Made by a program: the position numbers and the translations under genes. A DNA stretch of 64,000 nucleotides from NCBI GenBank assembly GCA_963744105.1, contig CAVUSJ010000004.1:620001-684000 (forward strand), in the 5' to 3' direction. This document shows, one piece after another, positions 18,446 to 27,163 of the stretch. A model generated the notes under the pieces. That model made no database searches, was not told the DNA's origin, and saw only the letters and a list, made by a program, of their open reading frames with translations. This DNA is from DASUPK01 sp963744105 (GTDB lineage: Bacteria; Actinomycetota; Thermoleophilia; Solirubrobacterales; 70-9). The first letter of the stretch is position 1; each line of letters begins with the position of its first letter.

Positions 18446-19216
18446 GTGCTCTGGAGAATTCATCGTCACATTCGCGCCGTGGTCGTGATCGCGGCGATTG
18501 CGGTACTCGCCGCGGCCGCGGCGGCCTTCGCCGTGCCCAAGATCACGGGCGGGTCTCAGTCGTCCTCCGACAAGTTCGCGGACACCAAGCTGGCGCCGAA
18601 GCCGTGGGCAGCCGATCCGCAGTACAGGCCCGGCGCGGAGCAGCCGGCCACCACCACGACGACGGAGGCCAAGCCCGCCCCCAAGGCCCCGGTGGACCCG
18701 AAGACCGGAATGCCGGCGGCGTCGGCCGGCTCGAACGGCTCCTTCACCCCGCCCTCGCCGGCGGAGCGAAAGCGTGTCTACACGGCGACCCACCCGGTCG
18801 GAGGCAACGACTCGGCGCTTCTCCTCAACCGGACGGCGCTCGCGCCGCCGTCGGCGCCTGACCCGATCAGGGCGATGATCAGCGCCGCCAACCTGATCGT
18901 CGGCCAGCCCTACCGCTGGGGCGGGGGGCACGGCTCGTTCCAGTCGAAGGGCTACGACTGCTCGGGAGCGGTCAGCTACGCCCTCGCCGGCGCGGGGCTG
19001 CTCCAGACTCCGCTGACCTCAGGGCAGTTCATGGGCTACGGCGCCGCCGGCCCGGGCCAGTGGCTGACGATCTACGCGAGCCCCACACACGTGTACGCGG
19101 TGATCGCGGGGCTCCGCTGGGACACCGTGGGGGACGCCCGCGGCTCGGGGCCGCGCTGGCATCCCTACGACGCCTACCCGAGCGGTTTCGTCGCCCGGCA
19201 CGTTCCCGGGCTCTGA
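18446..19216 (+). CDS. NlpC/P60-like cysteine peptidase, membrane-anchored or secreted
   Basis: 256 residues. The N-terminal hydrophobic helix (VVVIAAIAVLAAAAAAFAV) is followed by a Pro/Thr-rich linker (about 50-95) and a C-terminal papain-like domain, with GQPYRWGGGHGSFQSKGYDC carrying the catalytic cysteine at about 172 and ASPTHVYAVIAG the histidine at about 215. Such enzymes cleave peptidoglycan stem peptides outside the membrane. GTG 18446 has GGGAGG at about 18432-18437. The stop abuts the convergent small gene as TGATCA. It probably follows the methyltransferase in one transcript. Confidence 0.87.
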   Translation: MLWRIHRHIRAVVVIAAIAVLAAAAAAFAVPKITGGSQSSSDKFADTKLAPKPWAADPQYRPGAEQPATTTTTEAKPAPKAPVDPKTGMPAASAGSNGSFTPPSPAERKRVYTATHPVGGNDSALLLNRTALAPPSAPDPIRAMISAANLIVGQPYRWGGGHGSFQSKGYDCSGAVSYALAGAGLLQTPLTSGQFMGYGAAGPGQWLTIYASPTHVYAVIAGLRWDTVGDARGSGPRWHPYDAYPSGFVARHVPGL

Positions 19217-19462
19217 TCAGAGATTCTCGATCGCTGCCTGGGCCTGCTGCATGGAGGCGCCGGTCAGTTCGCGGAAGCGCCTGACCGCCTCCTTCGTGTT
19301 CCCCTGAGCGACCAGCTCCTGGACCTCCGGCGGAACCTCTTCGTCGGGGCGCTGATCGGCTCGGCCCATGGGCGTGTACTGAAGGCCGTTCACGCGCTGC
19401 AGAGCCTCCTCGATCCAGTCGAGCCGCTTGTTGATCGCCTCGATCGCGTCCGGGTCGGCCAC
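19217..19462 (-). CDS. Small protein with ribosomal L7/L12 C-terminal-like domain
   Basis: 81 residues from GTG 19462 (ADPDAIEAINKRLDWIEEAL). An N-terminal predicted coiled-coil helix is followed by VQELVAQGNTKEAVRRFREL and TGASMQQAQAAIENL, the helix pattern of the L7/L12 C-terminal domain, which occurs as a stand-alone module in many actinobacterial small proteins. No ribosomal function can be assumed. It is convergent with the NlpC-like gene (stops meet in TGATCA) and divergent from the membrane protein at 19487, only 24 bases away. Confidence 0.8.
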   Translation of the reverse strand: MADPDAIEAINKRLDWIEEALQRVNGLQYTPMGRADQRPDEEVPPEVQELVAQGNTKEAVRRFRELTGASMQQAQAAIENL

Positions 19463-19486
19463 GGTTCGACACTCTAGGCTTCCGCG

Positions 19487-22027
19487 ATGTTTTCGGCTCT
19501 CCTGGCGGGGGCGCTCATCGTCGTCGCCTCCCTGCTGCTCGGCTCGGCGATCATGGCGATCGCCGGCCTGCCGCGGCATTCACCGGTCGGCCCGGCCGCC
19601 GGAATCTCGGCACTGCTCGTGATCTGCGGGATCGCGGTCAAGCTGCCCGGGCACGCCGTCACGGCTGCGGTGGCGGTGGGCGTGGCGCTGATCGGCTGCT
19701 TCATCGTCTTCGGCCGAACCCGGGCTCCAGCCGGAGCGGTGCGGATCGGCGCGATCGTCGCGGTGATCGGCGCCGCCCTGGTGGTGGCGATTCCCTTCGC
19801 GACCAGCGGCCGGGTCGGGATCCTCGGACAGGGGCTCGTCAACGACGACATGGCCTCCCATCTGCTCTTCACCGAGTGGATCAGCTCGCACGCCGGCCCG
19901 ACACCCGACCTGATCAAGAGCGGCTACCCGCTCGGCCCGCACGCGATCGTCGCCGCGACGTCCAAGGTGAGCGGCGCCAGCCTGATCGAGGGCTTCGCCG
20001 GCCTCACCGGCGCGATCGCCGTGCTCCTCGCGCTGACGGCGTACGGCGCGCTCAGTGGGATTCGCGGCTGGCTGCGCGTGCCGGCGGCGGTGCTGGCGGC
20101 GAGCCCATACCTGGCCGCGGCCTACCTGGCCCAAGGGGCATTCAAGGAGCCACTTCTAGCCCTTGCGCTCCTCGGTTTTGCGCTCGCGTTGCCCCATTTG
20201 CGGGCGGTGTGGTCGATCGAGGGTGATAGCAATGGCTATCGAGGCCGGTATCAACCGGATAGCGATCGCTATCTCCCGCGAGCAAGGGCCGTCATTCCCC
20301 TCGGGGTAATCGCCGCCGGGACGATCTACAACTACAGCTTCCCCGGCCTTGCTTGGCTACTCGGCGCGGCGATCGTCTGGATGCTCGTCATCGCGCTCCG
20401 CGAGCGCGACAGGGCCACCTCCTTCATCGCCGGTCTTCGCCTGCGTGAGCGGCTTCGCGGCGCGAAGACCGCGATCGCGCTCGGCGCGGCGATCCCCGTG
20501 GTCGCGGCGCTGCCGGAGATCTTCAGGCTCGCCAGCTTCTCGAGCTTCAAGGCCTTCAACCCCTCGGGCACCGGCCCGACGGTCGGCTTCGGCAACCTGC
20601 GCCAGCCGCTCAACCCGCTGGAGGCGTTCGGCGTCTGGCCGTCGGGCGAGTTCCGGATCACCCCCGCGAACTCCACGACGCCCGAGCTCGCCTTCTACCT
20701 CGGTGCGCTGCTGGCTCTCGTCGCCTTCGCCTGGGGCCTCGGGCGGGCGCTCTCGCGGCGGGAGTCGGCGCTGCCCTCGGCGCTGCTCGCCGCGACGCTG
20801 CTCTACCTCGCCTCGCTCGCGCTCGGTACCCCGTACACGCAGGCGAAGGCGCTGGCGATCGCCGCGCCGCTGATCATGGTCATCGCGCTGCGCGGGCTGC
20901 TCTCGGCCGATTCGCTGCCCGGCGAGGACGGCGATGTCCCGGAGGGGGGAGGGGCGGCCTGGTGGCCGCCGAGGTCGCTGCGCCCGATCGCCGGCTTCGC
21001 TGTTCCCCTGCTCACGCTCGCCTTCGCGGCCGCGGCCGCGTTCTCGACGCTGCTCCCCCTGCGCCAGTCCGCGGTGGGCCCCGACTACCACCTCCAGGAG
21101 ATGCTGCGCATGCGGCCGATCGTGGACGGCCAGAACGTGCTCTTCCTCGGCCGGGACAATTTCGTCTCCTGGGAACTGATCGGCTCCGAGGTCTATGCGC
21201 CGATCACCAACCACTACGACGTGGAGGAGACGCACGCCCTCTACAGGGCCACCGACCTGAGCGCCAAGTTCGATTGGGACAACGTCCCGCCCTTCGTGCT
21301 GGACAGGTTCCAGTGGGTCGTCACGACCAGTGCGGCGATGCAGAGCCAGGCGCCGCCAGGGTTCGTGCCGCGGCTGCGCACCGGCGACTTCATCCTCTGG
21401 CATCGCGAGCGCCCGGTCGGGCAGCGGCGCACGCTGTATGAGCCGGTCAATCCCGGCGCGCCGCTCGACTGCTCCAACCCCGAGCAGGCGCCGATCACCA
21501 AGGTCGACGGGACCGCGACGGTGTTCACCGTCCAGCCCGTGATCGGCAAGGTCTGGAACCCGAGCCCGGCGCTGACGCAGACGAAGCCGGCGCACATGCG
21601 CCTCTACCTGACTCCGGGCCGCTGGGATCTCTCGATCCAGTACGCGAGCACGCAGCCGCTGCACGTGACCGCGAGCGGGCCGGGGCTCGCCTCACCGTTC
21701 AGCACCGAGCTGCGCACGAACCTGCTCTTCCGGGGTCCCTCGCCCTACTACCCGGTCGGCTCGATCGACGTGAAGCGGGCGGGCACGGCGATCGTCAATG
21801 TGGACGTCGGCGATCCGCCGCTGATCGGGCGCCTGCTTCGCACCGAGAGCAAGGCCTACCTCGCCGGGCTCGCCGCGACCCGCTCGGACCCGCCTCGGGA
21901 GACGATTCCGCTGAGCAAGGCGTGCGGCCGCTACGTCGACTGGTACGAGGTGGCTCGGGGCACTCCGGCGAACGCGCTCCGAGGCGTGGTCGCCCCGCAG
22001 GTCCAGCCGATCTCCTCCGACAACTAG
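19487..22027 (+). CDS. Large multi-pass membrane protein of unknown function (GT-C-like topology)
   Basis: 846 residues. About 11-13 hydrophobic helices fill the first 530 residues (for example LLAGALIVVASLLLGSAIMA). A C-terminal extracytoplasmic beta-rich region of about 300 residues follows (from roughly NVLFLGRDNFVSWELIG). The layout resembles GT-C glycosyltransferases or arabinofuranosyl-transferase-like proteins. DDM at the first external loop (LVNDDMASHLLFTEW) could be the acidic catalytic pair, but this is inference. A hydrophilic, palindrome-rich segment at 20218-20285 interrupts the helices. ATG 19487. Downstream lie a tiny membrane peptide and a universal stress protein. Confidence 0.8.
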   Translation: MFSALLAGALIVVASLLLGSAIMAIAGLPRHSPVGPAAGISALLVICGIAVKLPGHAVTAAVAVGVALIGCFIVFGRTRAPAGAVRIGAIVAVIGAALVVAIPFATSGRVGILGQGLVNDDMASHLLFTEWISSHAGPTPDLIKSGYPLGPHAIVAATSKVSGASLIEGFAGLTGAIAVLLALTAYGALSGIRGWLRVPAAVLAASPYLAAAYLAQGAFKEPLLALALLGFALALPHLRAVWSIEGDSNGYRGRYQPDSDRYLPRARAVIPLGVIAAGTIYNYSFPGLAWLLGAAIVWMLVIALRERDRATSFIAGLRLRERLRGAKTAIALGAAIPVVAALPEIFRLASFSSFKAFNPSGTGPTVGFGNLRQPLNPLEAFGVWPSGEFRITPANSTTPELAFYLGALLALVAFAWGLGRALSRRESALPSALLAATLLYLASLALGTPYTQAKALAIAAPLIMVIALRGLLSADSLPGEDGDVPEGGGAAWWPPRSLRPIAGFAVPLLTLAFAAAAAFSTLLPLRQSAVGPDYHLQEMLRMRPIVDGQNVLFLGRDNFVSWELIGSEVYAPITNHYDVEETHALYRATDLSAKFDWDNVPPFVLDRFQWVVTTSAAMQSQAPPGFVPRLRTGDFILWHRERPVGQRRTLYEPVNPGAPLDCSNPEQAPITKVDGTATVFTVQPVIGKVWNPSPALTQTKPAHMRLYLTPGRWDLSIQYASTQPLHVTASGPGLASPFSTELRTNLLFRGPSPYYPVGSIDVKRAGTAIVNVDVGDPPLIGRLLRTESKAYLAGLAATRSDPPRETIPLSKACGRYVDWYEVARGTPANALRGVVAPQVQPISSDN
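20225..20273. repeat. Cluster of short palindromes inside a coding frame
   Basis: Three nested dyads occur within 49 bases: GATAGC/GCTATC with a 4-base loop (20225-20240), a CCGG/CCGG pair around TATCAA (20245-20258), and a perfect 16-base palindrome GATAGCGATCGCTATC (20258-20273) containing GCGATCGC. Codons here and just upstream (20130-20300) are less GC-rich than the rest of the gene. The frame stays open, encoding a short hydrophilic loop (GDSNGYRGRYQPDSDRYLP). It looks like a small inserted palindromic element tolerated in a loop. Confidence 0.6.
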
Positions 22028-22036
22028 GATCGCCCC

Positions 22037-22123
22037 ATGCCGCGTCTCTGGGCCGCCAGCCTGATCGTCCTCGTGATCTGCCTGATCGCGTCGATGGTGA
22101 TCGCCATCGTCAAGCTGAGCTAG
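22037..22123 (+). CDS. Tiny single-helix membrane peptide
   Basis: 28 residues starting MPRLWAASLIVLVICLIAS and ending in a short polar tail with lysine. Almost the entire product is one membrane helix. It starts nine bases after the large membrane protein stop (TAG 22025-22027), so it could be a partner subunit of that protein. No family is recognisable and the open frame is short, so it may be fortuitous. The position, ATG start and coherent hydrophobicity favour a real gene. Confidence 0.5.
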   Translation: MPRLWAASLIVLVICLIASMVIAIVKLS

Positions 22124-22200
22124 CGGCCACCAGGCCGCTCCACCTTGGAGCGGAGGGCGAAGCCCGTAGCGACTTATGTGGGGCGGCCGCTTGTGGCCGC
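22122..22200 (+). other. Consecutive hairpins between genes (possible structured leader or transcription stop)
   Basis: AGCGGCC/GGCCGCT (22122-22139, 4-base loop), GGGC-GAA-GCCC near 22153-22164 and GCGGCC/GGCCGC (22183-22200, 6-base loop) lie one after another in the 157 bases ahead of the universal stress protein gene. There is no T-run, so a classic intrinsic terminator is not supported. They may form a structured 5' leader for that gene. A TAGTAT box at 22245-22250 is a weak -10 candidate. Confidence 0.4.
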
Positions 22201-22280
22201 GACCTGATGGCGAAGCAATGCCGCCAACCGGAGGGCCCGCCAAGTAGTATCGGCGCGCAAATTCCGGCGAGGAGGGGTTG

Positions 22281-22724
22281 ATGTTCGACCGCATAGTGGT
22301 TGGAACCGACGGCTCGGAGACCGCCACGGAGGCGGTGCGGACCGCTGTCGAGCTGGCGAAGCTCTCGAAGGCGAAATTGGAGATCGTCAGCGCCTACGAG
22401 CCCGTGCCGCAGTCCCGCCTCAAGGATGAGGGAGAGGGAATCTCGGGTGACGTCGCCTATTCGGTGAATCCCCGAGAGGACGTGCAGTTCGTGCTCGACA
22501 AGGCGGCGGCCGTGGCGAAGAAGGCCAAGATCGACGTCGTCACGCATCCCCGCGAGGGCGATCCCGCCGACGCGATCCTCGACGTCGCCGAGGAGAACGA
22601 CGCCGACCTCGTCATGGTCGGGAACAAGGGCATGACCGGGGCGCGGCGCTTCCTGCTGGGCAGCGTGCCGAACAAGATCTCGCACCACGCTCCCTGCGAC
22701 GTTTGGATCGTCAAGACGACCTGA
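22281..22724 (+). CDS. Universal stress protein (UspA family), single domain
   Basis: 147 residues. IVVGTDGSETATEAVRTAVE forms strand 1 and helix 1. VGNKGMTGARRFLLGSVPNK is the G-2X-G-9X-G(S/T) ATP-binding loop, so it is probably an ATP-binding Usp. ATG 22281 sits directly after a GAGGAGGGG purine tract, with an in-frame TTG one codon upstream. Only two bases separate its stop from the next gene. The leader region contains several strong hairpins. The role in stress survival is by family only. Confidence 0.93.
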   Translation: MFDRIVVGTDGSETATEAVRTAVELAKLSKAKLEIVSAYEPVPQSRLKDEGEGISGDVAYSVNPREDVQFVLDKAAAVAKKAKIDVVTHPREGDPADAILDVAEENDADLVMVGNKGMTGARRFLLGSVPNKISHHAPCDVWIVKTT

Positions 22725-22726
22725 CC

Positions 22727-25267
22727 ATGGGCCGCACTTCAGCCGGGCAGGGGGCTCTGGCTGTCGCGGTCCTGTTGGCCCTGGCCTGCCCCGGCGCGGC
22801 CTCGGCTTTCTCCTATGACGTCCCGGTGCAGGCGAAGTCGCCCTGGCCCGAGATGCGGCGGGACAGCCGCAACACGGCGTCGAGCCCGATTCACGGCCGG
22901 TATCGCGGCGACAGGCCGTGGAAGTTCGCCACCAAGCGGGGCATCTTCAGCACACCGGTCATCGGCGGCGACGACACGATCTACGTCGGGTCCGCCGACC
23001 ACGACTTTTATGCGCTTCGTCCTGACGGGAGCCTGCTCTGGAAGTTCCGCACCGGCGGCATCATCGATGCGGCCGCCGCGATCGCCCGCCACTCGAAATC
23101 GCTGCACACCGTGCCGGTCACGATCGGCTCCGGCGACGAGCAGCTATATCGCCTCCGCAGTGCCCCGGGCCTTTCCCGCAAGCGCAGGATCATCTGGAAG
23201 TTCGCGCCGACGCTGCCGCCCGCCGGCGGCCAGCAGGTCAGCTGGTGGGAGGGCAACGTCGCGATCGGGCCCGGGGGCACGGTCTACGCGGGCAACACCG
23301 GGGGCGCCGCCTACGCGATCAACCCGGACGGGACGCTGCGGTGGGCCGCGCCAAGGGGGCAGTCCGTCTGGACGACCCCGGCCTTCGGCCAGGGAACGGA
23401 GCTCGGGAACTCCTTCTGGGGCTCAGTCGATCTCTACGCGTTCTCGCTCGACCAGAACGGCCAGCAGCGATGGCAGACCTTTACCCCGGGCTACGTCACT
23501 TCCTCGCCGGCGCTCGGCTCCGACGGGACCGTCTACGTCGGCTCGTTCGACCACAAGCTCTACGCGCTCGACCCCGACACCGGCGCAGTCAGGTGGAGTT
23601 TCGCGACCGACGCGCACATCTATGGCTCGCCCGCGCTCGCGGACGGACCCGATGGCAGCACGACGGCGATCTACATCACCTCGGCCGACGGGTCGGTCTA
23701 CGCCCTCGACCCCGCAGGACGGCTGCTGTGGCGCTACGACACGGGTGACCCCATCCGCTCGTCTCCCGTGCTCGGGTGGAAGCCGAGGGGCAGCGGCCGG
23801 GTGCTCTACGTCGGATCCTCAAACGGCAAGCTCTACGCGCTCGACGCTGCGACCGGCAGGCGGAGGTGGTCGTTCGACACGACGCCACGGAATCCGGCGC
23901 TGCGCGACCGGAACGACCTGAACGGCTCGCCCGCGCTCGGCCGCCACGGCGTCTACATCGGCGGAGAGCACGGCCGGGTCTGGTTCGTGCCCTACGACTA
24001 CTGCCTTCACGTTCGAGACCGGCGCTGCGACCGGCGACCCGGTCAGGACTTCGGCAAGAACCTGAACCGCATGTTCTTCGTCACCCCTGGCGGGACCACC
24101 GTCGGAGCCCGCAAGGACATCAGGGTCCCTCCGGCGACCGTGCTCGCCACCCGGCTGATCGTCCGGAAGGGCGGCCTGACGGAGGACGCGGCGCTGCAGT
24201 CGCCCGGATCGTCGGACCAGCTGGTCAGCGCGAGGCCCAGCTTCCCGTTCACCACCCAGCTCTCCGGGGATGGCCACTACCTCTTTATCCGCCCCACCGG
24301 GCTGCTGCGCCCGAGGACGCGCTACCGAGTCCACATCCACGGCGACTGGCGAGTCGGCGCGGCACCCGGAACCGATGCCGGCAGCGTGGACACGGCCCTG
24401 GCCTTCCGCACGCGCCGTTCCCGGGGGAAGCTCCCGCTGCGCCTACGCCGGAAGCGAACGACAGCCTTCTCGATCAGCAGGCTGGCGATCCCGCTCCCGC
24501 CCCTGCTCCCGAGCGTCAACCAGATCGGCTTCGACAGCTACGACATGATCGCCGGCACCCTGGCGAGGACGAAGCGGAAGGTCCTCCTCTGGGTGATCGG
24601 CGCCCGCCGCGACCGTCACGGCGCCCTGGTTCCCGATCCATCCGGCAACTTCCAGTTCCCGCTCGCCGGCGGTTATCGCCGCAATGCCATGAGTCTGAGC
24701 TCCCCGGATCTCAGTCTGCAATTCAGCTTCGGCCCGGTGCCGCTGCGCCTCTTCGACCTGCGTGGCCAGATCGCGCCGGACCTCTCACTGCACCCCGGCG
24801 CGGGGATCTATTCGGAGACCACCTGCGCCGACGTGCCGAACTACAGCGCCCAGCTTCAGGTCGCCGGGGTCTGCAACGCGCAGGGCACCCTCGCCGCCTC
24901 CGGCACGCTGCTCACGCAGGGCTACGGCGACCGGCCGGCGAACAGGCGGCCCAAGGGGGTCCGGCTCTCGTCGCTGGAGCTGAACCGGCCGAGCGCCGGA
25001 TCGGCCGGCTCGGTGGTCGCCACCCTTGGGTTGTCGCGCCACGCTCGCTACCCGGCGAGCCGTCACGTCGGGTCGATTCTCCTGACGGGTCCCGGCGGCG
25101 AGATCGTCCCCCTCGACTACCACCGGGAGACGGCCGTCGGGACGGACTCCCGCGGAAACCTGACCACGATCAGGCTCTCGTTGCCCGCCGGCACGCCCCT
25201 CCCTGGCGCCGTCCGGGCCTACGCGATCCTCGACGTCTTCCCGCTGGCCGCGCGGAACCTGCAGTAG
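22727..25267 (+). CDS. Secreted PQQ-like beta-propeller repeat protein
   Basis: 846 residues with a cleavable signal peptide (MGRTSAGQGALAVAVLLALA ending ASA). At least six PQQ-like blades follow between about residues 60 and 430, marked by repeats such as TIYVGSADHDFYALRPDGSL, TVYVGSFDHKLYALDPDTGA and VLYVGSSNGKLYALDAATGR. The C-terminal half is beta-rich with no family I recognise. PQQ itself need not bind; repeats of this sort often serve as scaffolds at the cell surface. ATG 22727 is two bases after the usp stop. The 3' end abuts the convergent gene as TAGCTA. Confidence 0.87.
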   Translation: MGRTSAGQGALAVAVLLALACPGAASAFSYDVPVQAKSPWPEMRRDSRNTASSPIHGRYRGDRPWKFATKRGIFSTPVIGGDDTIYVGSADHDFYALRPDGSLLWKFRTGGIIDAAAAIARHSKSLHTVPVTIGSGDEQLYRLRSAPGLSRKRRIIWKFAPTLPPAGGQQVSWWEGNVAIGPGGTVYAGNTGGAAYAINPDGTLRWAAPRGQSVWTTPAFGQGTELGNSFWGSVDLYAFSLDQNGQQRWQTFTPGYVTSSPALGSDGTVYVGSFDHKLYALDPDTGAVRWSFATDAHIYGSPALADGPDGSTTAIYITSADGSVYALDPAGRLLWRYDTGDPIRSSPVLGWKPRGSGRVLYVGSSNGKLYALDAATGRRRWSFDTTPRNPALRDRNDLNGSPALGRHGVYIGGEHGRVWFVPYDYCLHVRDRRCDRRPGQDFGKNLNRMFFVTPGGTTVGARKDIRVPPATVLATRLIVRKGGLTEDAALQSPGSSDQLVSARPSFPFTTQLSGDGHYLFIRPTGLLRPRTRYRVHIHGDWRVGAAPGTDAGSVDTALAFRTRRSRGKLPLRLRRKRTTAFSISRLAIPLPPLLPSVNQIGFDSYDMIAGTLARTKRKVLLWVIGARRDRHGALVPDPSGNFQFPLAGGYRRNAMSLSSPDLSLQFSFGPVPLRLFDLRGQIAPDLSLHPGAGIYSETTCADVPNYSAQLQVAGVCNAQGTLAASGTLLTQGYGDRPANRRPKGVRLSSLELNRPSAGSAGSVVATLGLSRHARYPASRHVGSILLTGPGGEIVPLDYHRETAVGTDSRGNLTTIRLSLPAGTPLPGAVRAYAILDVFPLAARNLQ

Positions 25268-25720
25268 CTAGTCGTCCAGCAGCTCGAGCAGCGCCCGCTC
25301 GTACTGGGCGCGCTCGAAGGTGAAACTGAATCCGTCGTAGTCCCAGTCCGGCCGCGTCGGCTGCTCGAACTCGCCCCAGGTGACGGTGTCCTCGTCGACG
25401 GTCACGCGCGCCAGCAGGGGGGAGCAGCCGACTTCGCCACAGTCGCAGCTCAAGAGCGCGGTCTTGCCCGCAGGGTCCGGATAGAGCCAGGCGCCCGAGC
25501 CGCCCAGGAACTGGCCCGCGAGGTCCATCCGGATGTGCCCGGGGACCAGGCCGACGTAGGTGCCCGCCAGCTCCTCCTCGTCGTCAGCCTGCGCGGAGGA
25601 CAGCTCGGCCTGCCGCACCAGATCGACGAAATCCGTGCCGTTCACCTCGATCCGGATCTGGCTGAGCTCGTCCGCGTAGTTGCCGCCCGCGGGGGCGAGC
25701 TCGAAGCTGACTTCATCCAT
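25268..25720 (-). CDS. Conserved hypothetical protein, acidic, about 150 residues
   Basis: The product is acidic and begins MDEVSFELAPAGGNYADELS. It contains IRIEVNGTDFVDLVRQ, a YPDPAGKTALLSCDCGEVGC segment with three closely spaced cysteines (CDCGEVGC, a possible metal site), and a C-terminal FERAQYERALLELL helix. I do not recognise a named family. No signal peptide or membrane segment. It is convergent with the propeller gene, stops touching, and lies just downstream of the subtilase gene on the same strand (10 bases), so it is probably co-transcribed with it. Confidence 0.75.
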   Translation of the reverse strand: MDEVSFELAPAGGNYADELSQIRIEVNGTDFVDLVRQAELSSAQADDEEELAGTYVGLVPGHIRMDLAGQFLGGSGAWLYPDPAGKTALLSCDCGEVGCSPLLARVTVDEDTVTWGEFEQPTRPDWDYDGFSFTFERAQYERALLELLDD

Positions 25721-25730
25721 GCAGGGATGG

Positions 25731-27074
25731 TTAGCAGCCTGGGGCTCGCGCCCTGACCGCCGCGGCGGCGTCGATCAGGCCGGCCCCGAAGAGGCGCGGG
25801 TCATACGGCTGACCCAGCTGGGAGTCGGTGTGGCGCGCCGTGGCCTTCAGCTGGCACTCGACGGCGGCGGGCGAGCTGCCGACGACGCGGCTCGCGATCA
25901 CCATCGCCGCCACGCCCGAGACGTGGGCGGCGGCCATCGAGGTCCCCTCGTAGCCGCCCGGGTAGCCGAAGTTGGTGAAGCCGGGGCCGTCGAAGGTGAG
26001 CTGGAAGATGGGCAGCCCCCGGGTGAACACCGAGTCGTCGCTCCCGCACGTGTTGAGCAGCGGAAAGCCGCCGCCCGGCGCCACCAGGTCGAGGCCGACC
26101 CCCGTGCGCGAGTCGCTCGCGAGACAGGCGTCCTTGGTCGTGCGCCCGACGCCCACCACGTGCGGGGCGCCCGCCGGATAGGCGACCGGCTCGCCATTCT
26201 CGTTCCCCGCCGCGGCGACCACCAGAGCGCCCCTCTTGAAAGCGAACTTGATCGCGGAGCAGATGCCCTTGATCTTGGCGCAGCTGTTGACGCCGAGCGA
26301 GAACTCGAAGCTCATGTTGATGACCTGCGCCTTGTGGGAGGCGGCGTAGCGGATCCCGCGGGCGATGTTCCGCGCCGTGCCGAAGCCATCCGAGTCGAGC
26401 ACCCGGACGGGCATGATCCTCGCCTTCGGGGCGAGCCCCGTCAGCCCGACCCCGTTGTTGTCGCGCTCGGCGATGGTGCCGGCGACGTGGGTGCCGTGCC
26501 CGTCCTCGTCGAGCGGCACCTTGTCCTTGTCGACGAAGTCATAGCCCGGCATGAACTGCTTGCGGGAGAAATCCGGGCTGCGGCGGAACTGCGGCTTCTT
26601 GTTCATGTAGGCGATCCCCGTGTCGAGCACCGCCACGCGCGCGCCCCTGCCGAAGGCGGCGCCGCGCTGCTTGAGGATGTCCCAGGCCTCCGGGGCGTTC
26701 AGGCCGCCCTTCGCCTGGTTGGCCGCCGCGGTCTCCCCGCAGAGCGAGCCGCAGGGCAGGAAGTTCCACTGGGTCCGCTGCCAGCCGCCCGGAGTGCCTG
26801 CGGGCCCCGGGTCGTTGGGGATGGCGGAGGCGTGCGCGATGTAGTTGGGCACCGCGTAGGCGACGGCCGGGTTCGCGGCCAGCGCCTGCTCGGCGGTCGA
26901 GACCGCGACTCCCGGCGGCAGGTCGAGCACCTGCTCGGCCCCGCCGTCGAACTTGACGAGCAGCTCACCCGGCACGTACGAGGTCGTCGCCGGGGCATCG
27001 GCAGCCGAGGCCCCCGCGGCCCAGATGGCGGCCGTGGCCAGGACGAGCAAGGTTGTGGCGATCAGCTTTCGCAT
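25731..27074 (-). CDS. Secreted S8 family serine peptidase (subtilase)
   Basis: 447 residues. Signal peptide MRKLIATTLLVLATAAIWAA, then a short prodomain-like region (YVPGELLVKFDGGAEQVLDL) and the peptidase domain: Asp in RVAVLDTGIAY (about residue 150), His in GHGTHVAGTIAE (about 192) and Ser in GTSMAAAHVSGVAAMV (about 377). All three catalytic residues are present. An internal segment with C-x-K-I-K-x-I-C could form a disulfide. Probably a broad extracellular protease. It is divergent from tadA with about 90 bases between. Confidence 0.95.
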   Translation of the reverse strand: MRKLIATTLLVLATAAIWAAGASAADAPATTSYVPGELLVKFDGGAEQVLDLPPGVAVSTAEQALAANPAVAYAVPNYIAHASAIPNDPGPAGTPGGWQRTQWNFLPCGSLCGETAAANQAKGGLNAPEAWDILKQRGAAFGRGARVAVLDTGIAYMNKKPQFRRSPDFSRKQFMPGYDFVDKDKVPLDEDGHGTHVAGTIAERDNNGVGLTGLAPKARIMPVRVLDSDGFGTARNIARGIRYAASHKAQVINMSFEFSLGVNSCAKIKGICSAIKFAFKRGALVVAAAGNENGEPVAYPAGAPHVVGVGRTTKDACLASDSRTGVGLDLVAPGGGFPLLNTCGSDDSVFTRGLPIFQLTFDGPGFTNFGYPGGYEGTSMAAAHVSGVAAMVIASRVVGSSPAAVECQLKATARHTDSQLGQPYDPRLFGAGLIDAAAAVRARAPGC

Positions 27075-27163
27075 GGTCCCCGGATGAATGTCCCTAGAGA
27101 AAGAGCCTGGCGCGGGCCGCCAGCTTAGGTTGTAAACACCGTCTCCCTGAGAAAGTTCCTGCC

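Noticed and set aside
20258..20273. GCGATCGC core as a cyanobacterial HIP1-type element
   Set aside because: HIP1 is defined by abundance in cyanobacterial genomes; I noted only this occurrence as part of a larger palindrome, and the gene content is actinobacterial.
25680..27128. Plus-strand open frame opposite the subtilase
   Set aside because: The subtilase has a signal peptide and full catalytic triad on the minus strand; the opposing frame has no such features.
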